From Talinum fruticosum (taxonomy: Eukaryota; Streptophyta; Magnoliopsida; Caryophyllales; Talinaceae), in NCBI GenBank assembly GCA_021018815.1, contig JAITYX010000003.1, positions 14,279,501 to 14,343,500 on the forward strand: a stretch of DNA of 64,000 bases, given 5' to 3'. The translations under genes were made by a program, and so were the position numbers. This document shows positions 10,729 through 20,914 of the stretch, piece by piece (position 1 is the stretch's first letter; each line of letters opens with the position of its first letter). Under the pieces are notes generated by a model that searched no databases, was not told the DNA's origin, and was given only the letters and a program-made list of their open reading frames with translations.

Positions 10729-13345
10729 CTAGCCATCATCCTTATCATCGGTATCATCATCGTCTTCTTCACTATCCTCTTCGGCATCATTGAATATGAT
10801 ATGTTCTTCTTCATCATCGATGATGTTATCATCATCCCATTCACCTTCCTCATCTTCTTCACCATCCTCTTCTTCACTAACATCCTCAATCCCATCTTTC
10901 GGTTTAAAATAACATCATCAACTAATTCTTCTGCTGAGATTGAGTTATCAACCAAAGTGTCCGGCAAAGTTTCTATTATAGGATCGATCTGTAACCATAC
11001 TATCCTCTTGGAATGCAAGAGGAATAGTATATTGGTCATCAACTCGGCTCTTGGTTTTGATGCCACTACGACGAACCAATTCGGCTTTTCTCTAGGGACC
11101 CCTTATGGATATGACATATAATACACCTGAGTTGCAGTACTAGCAAATATGAAAAGATCGTACTTACAATAATGCCTTCTATGATGCACTTCAACATACG
11201 AACTAAATTTATGGCACCGAGTTCCCGAGGACGACTAGGGTCAAACCAATCGTATTTAAACAGCACACACCTTTTTATTGGTTCACCAACATATTCAACT
11301 TTAATTACTTCTTGCAAGATGCCGTAGTAAGTATTTTGAATATGTCCTCCATCGGTTCCTTTGACACGGACACCACAATTGAAGGTCATCCTCCCTTCAT
11401 TTTGAGCCTCGAGTATGAAATAACATTCCATTCACCGTGTATGCTGTCCATGTTTCACTCTCCTTAAAGGACCTTGAGCTAATTGCATCAACTAAACATG
11501 TTTTTCATCATGATATACCCGATAACAATGAATCCGTGGTCAATAACATAATGTTTGTTTAGTTTATTAAAATTGAACAACCAATACTAATAAATTTTAG
11601 GCATGAGCATTAAGTATTAATATATGATACCCACAGCTCCTTTGAACCAATCTTCGAACTCACTTTCCACCATTGCATCAATAGCAGCATCACTAACATC
11701 ACCATACATAGCTCGTTTTTGTGTTTGAAGAGACCGAGTTCAAAGATTTTATTACCATGACATCATCGTTTAGGAAAAAATTTATTGAAACGAGTGTTGA
11801 ATAGGAGAAGATAAACTCACTCAAGGTAAGGTTTAACTTTGGAACAGTTCGAGTAAAACATGAACATGTGCAGCCGTATTTTCCTTATCATCAAGGAAAC
11901 GCCGAGTGCACTTCCCAATTGAAGCACCTTCTGGTATGAATACCGAAAGAATAGGATTATGGTATGGAACTTCGCTGCCTTCATTTCGTCGACTTCTAGT
12001 GCGCATACAAGGCACGTTAGAGCCGAAATAGTAAGATGCAAAATGTGTTTCTTCAAATCGTGTGTACTTTTCAGCGATACTCCCTTCGAGGCTTCGATTT
12101 GTTTCCTATGGATCTCTTCGATCGGCCAAAGAACCTCTCAAATGGATACATACACCGGTATTGTACCGGACCACCTAATTTTGCTTCCTCCGCCAAATGA
12201 ACAAACAAGTGTTCTATCACATTGAAGAACCCGGAAGGAAATATTGTTTCCAATTTACAAAGTGTTATTGAAATATTTCGATGCATTTGCTCTAACTCCG
12301 CATCTCGTAAAACGGATGAGCAAAGGTTCTTGAAGAACTCACTAATTTCAATGAGAGGCGCTAAAACCTCGTTCGGGAGTGCAGTAAATGCTATTGGAAG
12401 AAGACTCTCCGTGAAAACATGATAATCATGACTTTTCATGCTATGGAACTTAGTGGAGTTTGGGTCGACAAGGTATGAAACGTTAGAACAAGTAATCATT
12501 TCGCATCGTCATGCATGTCGTACACATCAATTTTATTTTTCGGATTTGTAGGCCCTGGTATGATACATGTCAAGAACATATAAGGCGTCGTCATGCATAA
12601 CTCTGGTGGTAGATTATAAGGCGTAACAATGATCGGCCGATTGAATAAGACCTTGAAGGTTGGCTGAATGGATTAAACCCATCCATGCACAAACCAAGTC
12701 CAATATTTCTAGGTTCGATAGCAAATTCGGGGTGAACTCTATCAAAATGTTTCCATGCTTCACCATCCGAAGGATGATATAAGACACCATCGTCTCTTAC
12801 ATTCTCATAATGCAATCTCATGTGCTCTATTGTTGTTTTTGAAGCAAACAAGCGCCGAAGTCTTGGTATTAACGACAAGTAATGCATCCTTGCAAATGGA
12901 GTTCTTTGACTTTTGTCTTTCTTTCCCTTTGACGCTTCCATCTCGCATGACCACAAAACTTGCATAAATCAAGATTAATGTCCTCTTTGTAGAACAACAT
13001 GCAACCTTGTCGACAATAATCAATTTTTTAAACATTCATCCCAAGATTTTTAATGACCTTCTTTGCATGGTGAATGTGACGAGGAACTCGGTTATCAAGC
13101 GGACAAATCTCCTTCATAAGTTGAGCAGTTTCATTAAAGCAATTTTGAGGCATGTTGTAGTCGGACTTAATGCTCAACATTCTAATGGTGGCGGACAACT
13201 CAGTGTGAGTTTCATTTCCTACCCACAAAGGTCGTTGCGCAGCCTCAACCATATTAAAGAAAGTTTGCGCATGGGTATTTGGAGGCTCACTTGTAGAGTA
13301 TTTTGAAATAAATTGCACTAGCCCCCATTCCTCCTAAAAGAAAAT
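10729..13345 (-). pseudogene. TNP2-like CACTA transposase, internally deleted
   Basis: It begins inside the gene at an acceptor-like site near 13340; the N-terminal transposase-associated domain is absent. Pieces in order: FNMVEAAQRPLWVGNETHTE (13028-13318), the Cys cluster CMLFYKEDINLDLCKFCGHA (about 12990), the TNP2 core HPSDGEAWKHFDRVHPEFA and LGLCMDGFNPF (12591-12965), IPGPTNPKNKIDVY (about 12540), then directly HSMKSHDYHVFTESLLPI with DUF4218 (GGPVQYRCMYPFERFFG, 12071-12499). Relatives have some 250 or more residues between these two, so much of the catalytic core is gone. C-terminal CTRRFLDDKE and AAHVHVLLELF (11833-12015), DUF4216 (YYGILQEVIKVEYVG, CVLFKYDWFD, 11100-11400) and an acidic tail to TAG 10729-10731 follow. 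Confidence 0.85.
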
Positions 13346-13566
13346 AATAAAAAGAAAAATGGAAAATCTCAAGTGCATGGTCCAAAATAATAACACGGTG
13401 TGTGCCATAGGTCAGGGATGCTCCGAGGATTGATCAAGTCGAAGAAAACCACAAAACGGGCCGGACCGGGGCCGTGGCCGGCAAACGCCACCTACAAATC
13501 TTTGGGAGTTTGTGATTGCTCGGTGATGGAGTTGCAATGGGACTCTAAGAACTCCAGAAAAACTGC

Positions 13567-13574
13567 TATAAATA
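13567..13574 (+). promoter_or_regulatory. TATA-like box ahead of the antisense ORF
   Basis: TATAAATA stands about 100 bp before the ATG at 13674 that opens the antisense accessory ORF, a normal plant TATA-to-ATG spacing. Its orientation is opposite to that of the host element. A chance match is possible, as the sequence is A/T-rich nearby. Confidence 0.4.
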
Positions 13575-13673
13575 GGATCCACTTGCGGTGTTAAAGAGAT
13601 ACAAACGCGAAAGCCATCAGCTAACAAAACTAAGAGCATACCATATCCCCTTCTTCTATTCAAAAATAAAATC

Positions 13674-15290
13674 ATGAACATTATGATTGAGTTAACACGG
13701 TGGATGCATGAGATGAGTAACATGGATAGATACGGGTTAACCAATTATGGGTTGAATGTCGTCTTCGATATTCGCCGAGTGAAGGTCTATTGGAGTTTCT
13801 TACGAGCGTTGTCGCCTATCGCGATCCTCACCACCACATTATTAGGTTTGGGGATAAGGAACCGTGCCCCTGCTCGAAGAATTTGATGGCATATTAGGCG
13901 AGGTTTAGGCGAACAAAACCAACTATACCCAAGTCCTCGGAAAATCTTCATGAGAAATATGAATACTTGTTGAAAGTGAGCAATAAGAATCTAGGGTGGA
14001 TTCTTATTGGGAATGGGGTAAGTCCGACCAATCTAATGAAACATTACTAAAACTTGTTAACCTATGGTGAATCGATTATCATCCCGAGGCGGTAAGCTAT
14101 TATCACCTGTCCGTAGGCGGGTTCCTACTAGTAGGAGGCCATAAGGATTTGGCACCAACGACTTTATTGAGTATAGTCGAGCAGTTAGAGGATTATTATT
14201 CCCTAACTCCTCTAATAGTTGCTTGAAATAATCATTGGTTTCGAATTGGTTGAAGAAAATTCTAAGGAAAACTTCTACGGGAGCCCCAGGTTGTTGCAAG
14301 TAAGCAAAAAATGACAAATGAAAGCAAACAATGTGCATCGGTCAGCGACGCCGGCCATAAGGTGGTTTTCGCGCTGCCTAGGATGAGACGCCTCTAGTTC
14401 ATGCCCAAAGACTCTAACTTTCGTTTTTGTCCAGTTGTCGCTATTTTTTAAAAATTTTGCTCTGTTGGGCCTAAAAGATTGGACCTTGACCGTGCAGGAC
14501 ACTAATATTTGATTTTGCATCTTTGGTGTGCGGATCTGGTTAATGGAGCGACTAAAGATTATTTAGGCTCCTCCAAGAGTTGATATGTACTTAGTTACTC
14601 ACTTATGCTAGCGAAAACGAAAAGTAGTGGTAGGTGATCACCCGGCTTCTTGGTGGGAGGAAGACCTCAAGAATCACAACAACGATTTGCTTTGGCATGT
14701 TAAGCATCTGGAAGGTGTCCCAGTTTAAAACACATGCTCCGCAACACCCATTCATATGTCTACTTGGCTTTGAAAACAATGCATATTACTTCCCTAGTCT
14801 AGTGTCTGCGGGAGATGGGAAGAGAGCAAATAATACCCTTATTAGATCGTAACTACACAGCTACCTTTGACTTGTTCAAAGGGCATGGTAGCTCTAAACG
14901 GACCAAGTTATGGCCCAAATACTGGAGGAGTTTGCCAAAGTTGTTGACACCTGCTGACTTGTTGACACCTAAAGGCATTCCCAAAACCTCTATTACTTCC
15001 TATTATCGAGAGTTTATAATAGAAGTAGACCCCCAACGGTGAAAGGCATTGAGACTTAGAGAGATGGATCCTGAAGAAATTGTCCCTGCTGCTGCCCCTA
15101 TCCAAATTCACAAAATAAACCCTCGGATGGCTAAACGTGGCCTTCGAAGAGAAACGAAGCTAAAGAAACTAAAGAAAGGAGAGCTCGCCGGATTCAAGAA
15201 CTGAAGGCACACACGCAGACAAAGAAACTGAGTCTAGTGACCCTAAAGGAAAGAAAGTAAAGATGGGCTCGAGACTCTTAAGATAGAAGT
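13674..15290 (+). pseudogene. Antisense accessory ORF of Tat element A, DUF7745 / plant-mobile-domain-like
   Basis: Reading plus, opposite to pol: ELTRWMHEMSNMDRYGLTNY (13689 on), a frameshift near 13780, then EFLTSVVAYRDPHHHIIRFG with DKEPCPC, a stop, and SENLHEKYEYLLKV. Next come GGFLLVGGHKDLAPTTLLSI with VEQLEDYYSLTPLIVA (about 14115-14235) and NFYGSPRLLQ, a probable intron, then HPFICLLGFENNAYYFPSLV, MGREQIIPLLDRNYTATFDL and SYYREFIIEVD (14750-15040), and a basic tail. The pattern (WDP-x-FRFG-x-L-x-PT; F-GSP-LLQ; LxxRQxGxxQxIP) is that of the domain found in plant mobile-domain proteins. Tat elements with extra antisense ORFs are known. The role is unknown. Stops and shifts make this copy a pseudogene. 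Confidence 0.6.
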
Positions 15291-15744
15291 TAGGATAGAA
15301 TAAAAGAAAGGGAGGTTTTGGTTTTGCCTCTTTAGAACAGTGTTGTTAGTACTTTTACAAGTAATATGCTTGCAAATATTTATTTCCCTTATTAGCTATG
15401 TATTTAGGTAAGTAGTAGGCTTACCTTCTATTAAATAAAAGTAAGTATTATGTTGTACTTTTATATTTTTATCGCTCACTTACGACTAAAAATAAAAATT
15501 GATAAATTGGACCGCCTAATTGGACCGCCCTTAAAATAAATAAAGGACACCGATGGACCGCCTAATTGGACCGTCTACTAAATAAATAAGGGAACCAGAT
15601 AATCCGACACTTTGAAGATAATACTAGAATCAAAGGGAAAACCATGGCCCCGGTCAGCCCACCGTGGTCCGGGTGGTTCGCTGGCGCCCACCATGGCCTC
15701 GCCTCGGTTAGGCTGGGCTCGACCTCTCGCCTAGGGGCATGTTA
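15291..15744 (-). other. Noncoding region between Tat A integrase and the antisense ORF
   Basis: No domain is visible. It has a twice-repeated GGACCGCCTAATTGGACCG block (about 15510-15575) and an A/T-rich part. The whole stretch is the inverted counterpart of about 37450-37930 in Tat element B, which supports assignment to the 3' untranslated region of this family. Confidence 0.65.
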
Positions 15745-16875
15745 GACATAGTACATCTTCAATTGATCTAAGTTGGTGTACTGAAAAATCTCTTCTCCGC
15801 CAAATCGGTTAATTTGATCGAACCTCTAGGTAAGATCCGACTAAGTACAAATAGACCTTTGCCAATTGGGCTTTAATTTTCCTCGTGGGTCCTGAATTGG
15901 TGCTCTTATCTCCATAAGGACCAAATCCCCAATTTGTAGATTTCAAGGCTTAACTTTCTTATTAAATGCGCTACACATGCGAGCCTGGTATATTTTGAAA
16001 TTATGTAAGGCATGGAGGCACCTCTCATCCAATAATACTAACTCCTCGTAGCATGAGTTGGTCAAGTTTGTTTCGGAATTTGCCTCTCAGCGATTATCCT
16101 TAATGATGGAATGACAATGTCGATTGGAAGGACTACTTCCATGCCGTAAACTATAGAATAAGGCGTTGCTCCCCGTAGAGGCTCTAATATAAGTTATATA
16201 ACCCCACAAGGTGAAAGGCAATTTGTCCATTTTCTCCACTATTTTACGAATATTCTTATTAGCGGCCTCAACTTCTCCATTAGTCTAAGGGTGATACATG
16301 GAAGATTTATGATGTTAGATTTTGTGCTTTTCCAACAAATCTGCCACATCCTTCTTAAAATGGCTACCATGATCACTTATTAGCTCATGAGGCACCCCAT
16401 AACGACATATGATATTTTGGGCAATGAACTTGACTACCTGTTTTGATGTCAAAGTTGCATACGAAGCCGCCTCTACCCATTTTGTGAAGTAGTCAATTGC
16501 TACTAACACAAATTCATGACCGCTTATTCCTTTAGGGGTCACTCGGCCAATAATGTCTATACTTCAAACCGAAAATAGCCAGGGTGAAGCTAACATTGTG
16601 AGAAATGACTCGTGGTTGGTGTTGTAAATTTGCATACACCGACATTTATGACACCTTCTAACAAAATCATGACGATCGACTTCATGGTTGACCCAGTAAT
16701 AACCGAGTCTTTGAGCCTTCCGGACCAACATTCTACCATTCATATGATGTCCACACTCCCCACCATGAACTTCCTCCATGATACACTTTGCTTCATGTTG
16801 TTTGGCACGAGTAAGTTAATCCCATAATTGGTTTTCTTGAATAGTTGCCCCTAATTGATGAAGAATTGGGCGGGC
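15745..16875 (-). pseudogene. pol: Tat element A integrase
   Basis: The zinc-binding part reads EEVHGGECGHHMNGRMLV and RRCHKCRCMQIY (16564-16779). The core is open on 16315-16542: VLVAIDYFTKWVEAASYATL with the first catalytic Asp, ICRYGVPHELISDHGSHF with the second. The third, Glu, is in NGEVEAANKNIRKIVEKM (about 16265) just after a TAG stop at the Gln of HPQTNG. Downstream are TPYSIVYGMEVVLPID and the C-terminal module QIGDLVLMEIRAPIQDPRGK (about 15870). Several frames are needed. The catalytic residues are present but the gene is broken. Confidence 0.85.
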
Positions 16876-18720
16876 AACATCCTGACGGCTGGTTCGGCTC
16901 TAGGTGTGGAGTCCAAGGGATACTCTTGCTTATCCAAATACTGATAAATATCATGATACCAACTAGTATTGTCGGTATAAGACATTGTTAATGTATAGAT
17001 GTATGCAGGATGACTATGTCCCTCAATGTGAACAAGCATTGAATGAATGTCGGTAGGGATATTGATAATGGATGTTATCTTATCTAGTGCATCCAGTAAA
17101 TTGATTATCATCCCTAGGAAGGTAAGTGAAAGAGACATTCTTAAAGTGCTTTGACAATTGCGTCGAGTACGCTTAGTAGGGTGCCAAGGCTTCACTACTT
17201 ACCTTCCACCTTTGCAAAATCTAGTTGATGACCAAACTAGAGTCACTGAAAACCTTAATATTCTTGACCCCAATCTCTATAACGACTTCAAGTCGGGTGA
17301 TGCAAGCCTCGTACTTTGTAGCGTTATTGGTGATTTCAAAGTCTAGTTTCATTGAAATGGGAGTATGTGCTCCTTCCGGAGAGACTAAAAGAATTCCCAC
17401 TCTAAAGCCCTTCGATTGGAAGCGGCATCGAATTACATTGTCCAAATGTCCACCTCTACTTGAAAAATGTCTTCATCCGGGAAGTCAAGGTGTCCGGGTT
17501 GCGATTCGAGCACGGGCATATCGGTTAAGAATTCGACACTATCCTACCTTTAATCGCTTTTGAGGAACGAACTTAAGTTTGAATTTTGATAGCATGATAG
17601 TCCATCACGCTATCTTACTGCTGATAATTGGTTGCTCAAGTATGTACTTAATAGGATCCATATGTGCCACCACATGTACCGTGTGGGCTAACATATAGTG
17701 CCCGAGCTTCTTGGTAGCCCGGAATAATGCCAATGATGTATTCTCTAATGGTGTGTATGTAGTCTCACAATCCAGGAACTTCTTACTTAGATAGTAGATC
17801 GCGCATTCTACTTTCCCGTTTCATTAAGCTAACATAACTCCTATAGCCGTTTCCATTGTGTTGAGATACGGGAGTAAAGGTTTCCCTAATTGGGGTGGAA
17901 CTAATACTTGGAGGATTAGCCAGGTATTCCTTAACCTTCTTGAATTCATGTTGGCACTTGGTATCCCAAATGGGCTCACATCCTTTATTTAATTTCTTGA
18001 AAATTGGTTCACAAAACATAGTCGGTTTTGATATGAAATGACTTATGTATCGTAAACGTCCTAGGGAACACCTTATCTCTTTTTCGTGCTTGGTGGAGGG
18101 ATCTCCTGAATGATTTTGATCTTGGATGGATCAACTTTAATTCCCTTAAGACTGATAACATAGTATAGCAATTTACCCGAGGTCACTCCGAAGGCACATT
18201 TTTAGGATTAAGACGTATGTTGTACTTCCGAGTCTATGAAATAATTCTCTCAAGGTAGGTAGTTGCCCTGCCCTATCTTTGCATTTTATGATCACATCAT
18301 CTACATGAACTTCATCTTCTTTATGGATTATATCATGCAATATAGTTTGTCCCTCTTTAAGGAGGTAAGGTGCTTCTTTTTCCAGAATATAGCAATCATT
18401 GAAAATCTCCGGATGAGGTACTAGGATGCCTTCTTCCTTGATAGAGTAGGGCTCAAGCAAAACCATAATAAGGGAAGTTGTCTCCTTCTTTTAGAAACTT
18501 CCCATTCGAGTCTATGGAAAGAGCTTGATAAAGCGGACTGTATGCGATACACTCCTCTTTGCTTGAATTTTCAACTTGGCTTGAGCTATTTCCTTACCAA
18601 TAGGCTGATAGCCTAGTCCGAAGTTGTAATTATTAGTGGGTTCAAGGGGTGGAGAAGCGGGGTGCTATGTCCTTTGCCCTGCAGCAAGATGTGGAAAATA
18701 CCCCTTCTTCCTAAGCATCA
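16876..18720 (-). pseudogene. pol: Tat element A reverse transcriptase and two RNase H domains
   Basis: RT remnants include the fingers/palm piece at 18173-18466, where the catalytic YVDD appears as HVDD in DEVHVDDVIIKCKDR (about 18305). The first RNase H follows with IWDTKCQHEFKKVKEYLANP (17783-18019). The second, archaeal-type RNase H characteristic of the Tat lineage is open on 17221-17445: FRVGILLVSPEGAHTPISMK and NNATKYEACITRLEVVIEIG. Between the RT pieces much of the N-terminal RT is missing or unreadable (18470-18720 shows only a weak linker). Confidence 0.78.
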
Positions 18721-19330
18721 AATAGACATTAGGGTCTCTATAAGGATTAAAGTTAAAGGTGCTTCACCCTTGTCTAAGGCAGCGACAGTTTCGAATCCGT
18801 GTAGTTCCTCATCATTAGCATTGTGCTCCATCTCATCTACTGATTCTTTTGAGATGATAGTAGCATAAAGGTTATCCCCTTTGATAATTATGACTTGACC
18901 TTTGATGATCATCTTAACCTTATGATGCATTGTAGAGGGCACCGCTCGATGATCATGTAACCCGGGCGTGCTATAAGTAAATTAAAGGTAGGGGGATATC
19001 TAGAACTTCGAATTCGATGTTCTTTTCCACTGGCCTTATATTGACTCGACAAGGTAACTGTTCGCAAGACCTTTCTTTTAAAATTATCATAAGCTCAAAG
19101 ATGGACGATCTGTTTAGAGAGTTATTACTCTCTAATTCCTAACCTTCTAGTAGTTCTCAAACGACATACGTTTTCTACTCGATCCATTATCTACCAAGGT
19201 TAGGGGAACAAACTTGTTGATGCAAGTTATGGTTAAGTAAAGGGCATTGTTGTGTGCAACGCCTTCTTCCGGGAGATCCTTATGATCAAAGGTAATGTTT
19301 CCATCCCCACTCGTTAACCAATCCTATGAC
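18718..19330 (-). pseudogene. pol: Tat element A protease and linker
   Basis: ALYLTITCINKFVPLTLVDN with GSS gives the aspartic-protease motif VDNGSS near 19180-19200. After a frameshift the text IRPVEKNIEFEVLDIP and LLIARPGLHDHRAVPSTMHH leads into the open piece 18718-18942 (KVKMIIKGQVIIIKGDNLYA, EELHGFETV). This is the usual protease C-terminus and RT linker of Tat elements. Two or more shifts prevent a continuous product. Confidence 0.7.
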
Positions 19331-20790
19331 TTCCTCTTGCATGGTTTCGGGATAGACTTCGACCTTGCCAGTGCATCGATTAAATCTTGTGTATGTTTCG
19401 GGATGTAGATATTAATTGGCCAATTGAGATATCGACTTTTAATTTCCGGAGTTGCTTAAGGATTAGGTGTTCTTCCTTTGTAGCTTCGGGCTCTTTAGGG
19501 GCTTCCTAAGTCTATTCTGGACCTAAGGGTGTCCGTATTGTGTCGTCCGGACCCGAGTAAGGAACTAGATTACGGGACTTTTAGTGTCTCCCCAAAAGTC
19601 TTCTTCTTCTAAGAGTGGTGTGCCCCGTAAGTCATCACTATTGTTGTCATTCGTTGTTTCTTGTTTCATAGATACCTTCTTCATCACTTACCCACAGCCC
19701 CTAGACTTCTAGAATTAACGAAGGTAAGCTAAGAAGTGATTTTGACTTGTTAACATCTTAGATAAGAATAGACGGATCCCACTGACCTGGAATGGGTTTA
19801 GTGAAAATGGCTAAGGTGTCGCTAAAAGGGTTTTTATTATTTCTTTGTTTCGAGCAACCTTAGGCAGGGGTAGTTGCCCATTACGAAACATGCTTTCTAG
19901 TTTATTCTTAAATGTCCATCACTATCCAAGTATCGTGTCCTCGTGCACGATGAGATTTGTAAAATTTTCCCACGTCCCCATTTTTGGATTGTTTCATGGT
20001 TTCGATTCTCCTCTAATAGGTGGCATGTCTATCTTCCCCTTTTTCAAGAGACGATCAAGGGCTTTGGTGTAGGTAGTATCAATAAGAGTGTAGTCGAGTA
20101 TACTTGTTGAGGGCATTGACATCTCGCACTCCTATTAGCATTGCGTGTATTAGAGGTTTTCTTATCTTTAGAATGATAATTACCTCTATACCCAGTCGTA
20201 ACTTTTGTGGTCACGGTAGACATCTCTGTTTACCAAGCATCTCTAAGGGTTGAAAAGTTCATCATGGGTAGAAATTTGAGGTGCTTATTGTAATTGGGCT
20301 AAATGTTTTTACAATGATTCGGACTACAGTCTTTCACAATGGGTCAATCAACCATGTGGGCTGCCATTGCTCTCCATCCGGTATAAAAATCCGAAAAGCT
20401 CTCCTTCTCGCCTTGCTTGATTAATTCCAAGTCTCTAAGGGTAACATGAAGATTAGTGTTATACGAGTATTGATAGAGGAACTCCTTGCACAAATCAGTC
20501 CAGTTGGCCACCTTGCGTGGGTCAACCGCATTGTACCACTTCATTACATCGGTGTCGAACATCTAGGGAAGATGATGTCGTAAGTTTGTTCAGGAATGTT
20601 CTTAAAATTGATTGCTCCTAAGAAGTTACGTACGTGATAATGGGGATTCTTAGAACCTTTGAATTGAGTATTCGACATGGTAAACTTAGGATGTAGTTTA
20701 CCATTAGGGATTGAAGTGAATCCCTTATGATCAAATTATCGATCATCGAACATGAATGATAAAGTTTTCCTAGTGGTCAAAAAATAGTAT
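19331..20790 (-). pseudogene. gag: Tat element A gag
   Basis: The reading starts near 20760 (GFTSIPNGKLHPKFTMSNTQ, FKGSKNPHYHVRNF). The capsid domain is open on 20344-20562: VMKWYNAVDPRKVANWTDLC, FLYQYSYNTNLHVTLRDLEL, ESFSDFYTGWRAMAAHMVD. This is the Retrotrans_gag pattern of Tat/Ogre elements. Past 20340 frames shift; the stretch to about 19850 still shows NGDVGKFYKSHRARGHDT, reminiscent of the H-x-x-GH-T gag end. 19331-19840 shows no clear domain. Confidence 0.75.
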
Positions 20791-20895
20791 TTAAACTAGT
20801 TCAAAGGTTGCTAAATGCAGGATGTCTAATGCAAGCACATCATTAAAACTTACTATTCAAATTTTCAAGATTCGCCCTCTTAATAAAAAGTTTAT

Positions 20896-20912
20896 CCCTA
20901 GTGGAGGCGCCA
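20896..20912 (-). promoter_or_regulatory. Tat element A primer binding site
   Basis: TGGCGCCTCCACTAGGG on the minus strand lies two bases after the LTR end (CCTACA, 20915) and before gag. The similar TGGCGACTCCACTGGGG is common in this position in related plant elements. Position and orientation agree with the minus-strand gag and pol. Confidence 0.6.
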
Positions 20913-20914
20913 TC

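Larger units (their letters stand above)
7944..13345 (-). mobile_element. CACTA (En/Spm) DNA transposon, one end only
   Basis: The terminus CACTACTAGAAAA at 7944 is the classic plant CACTA end, followed by short GCGACGGA-type subterminal repeats. Inside are the two usual genes, both read on the minus strand: a Transposase_24 (TnpA-like) gene and a TNP2 gene with DUF4218 and DUF4216 modules. The second terminus (TTTTCTAGTAGTG on the plus strand) was looked for between 13.3 and 16 kb and not found. The element stops at a splice-acceptor-like site near 13340, where Tat sequence takes over soon after. It cannot move by itself. Confidence 0.85.

Noticed and set aside
10690..11121. 143-codon plus-strand ORF rich in Ile/Phe, looking like a membrane protein
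   Set aside because: It is the complement of the acidic GAT/GAA-rich tail of TNP2; the hydrophobic look comes from ATC/TTC codons.
13560..13600. TATAAATAGGATCC as the promoter of a Tat LTR
   Set aside because: The orientation is opposite to the element and no LTR ends were found nearby; the antisense ORF explains it better.
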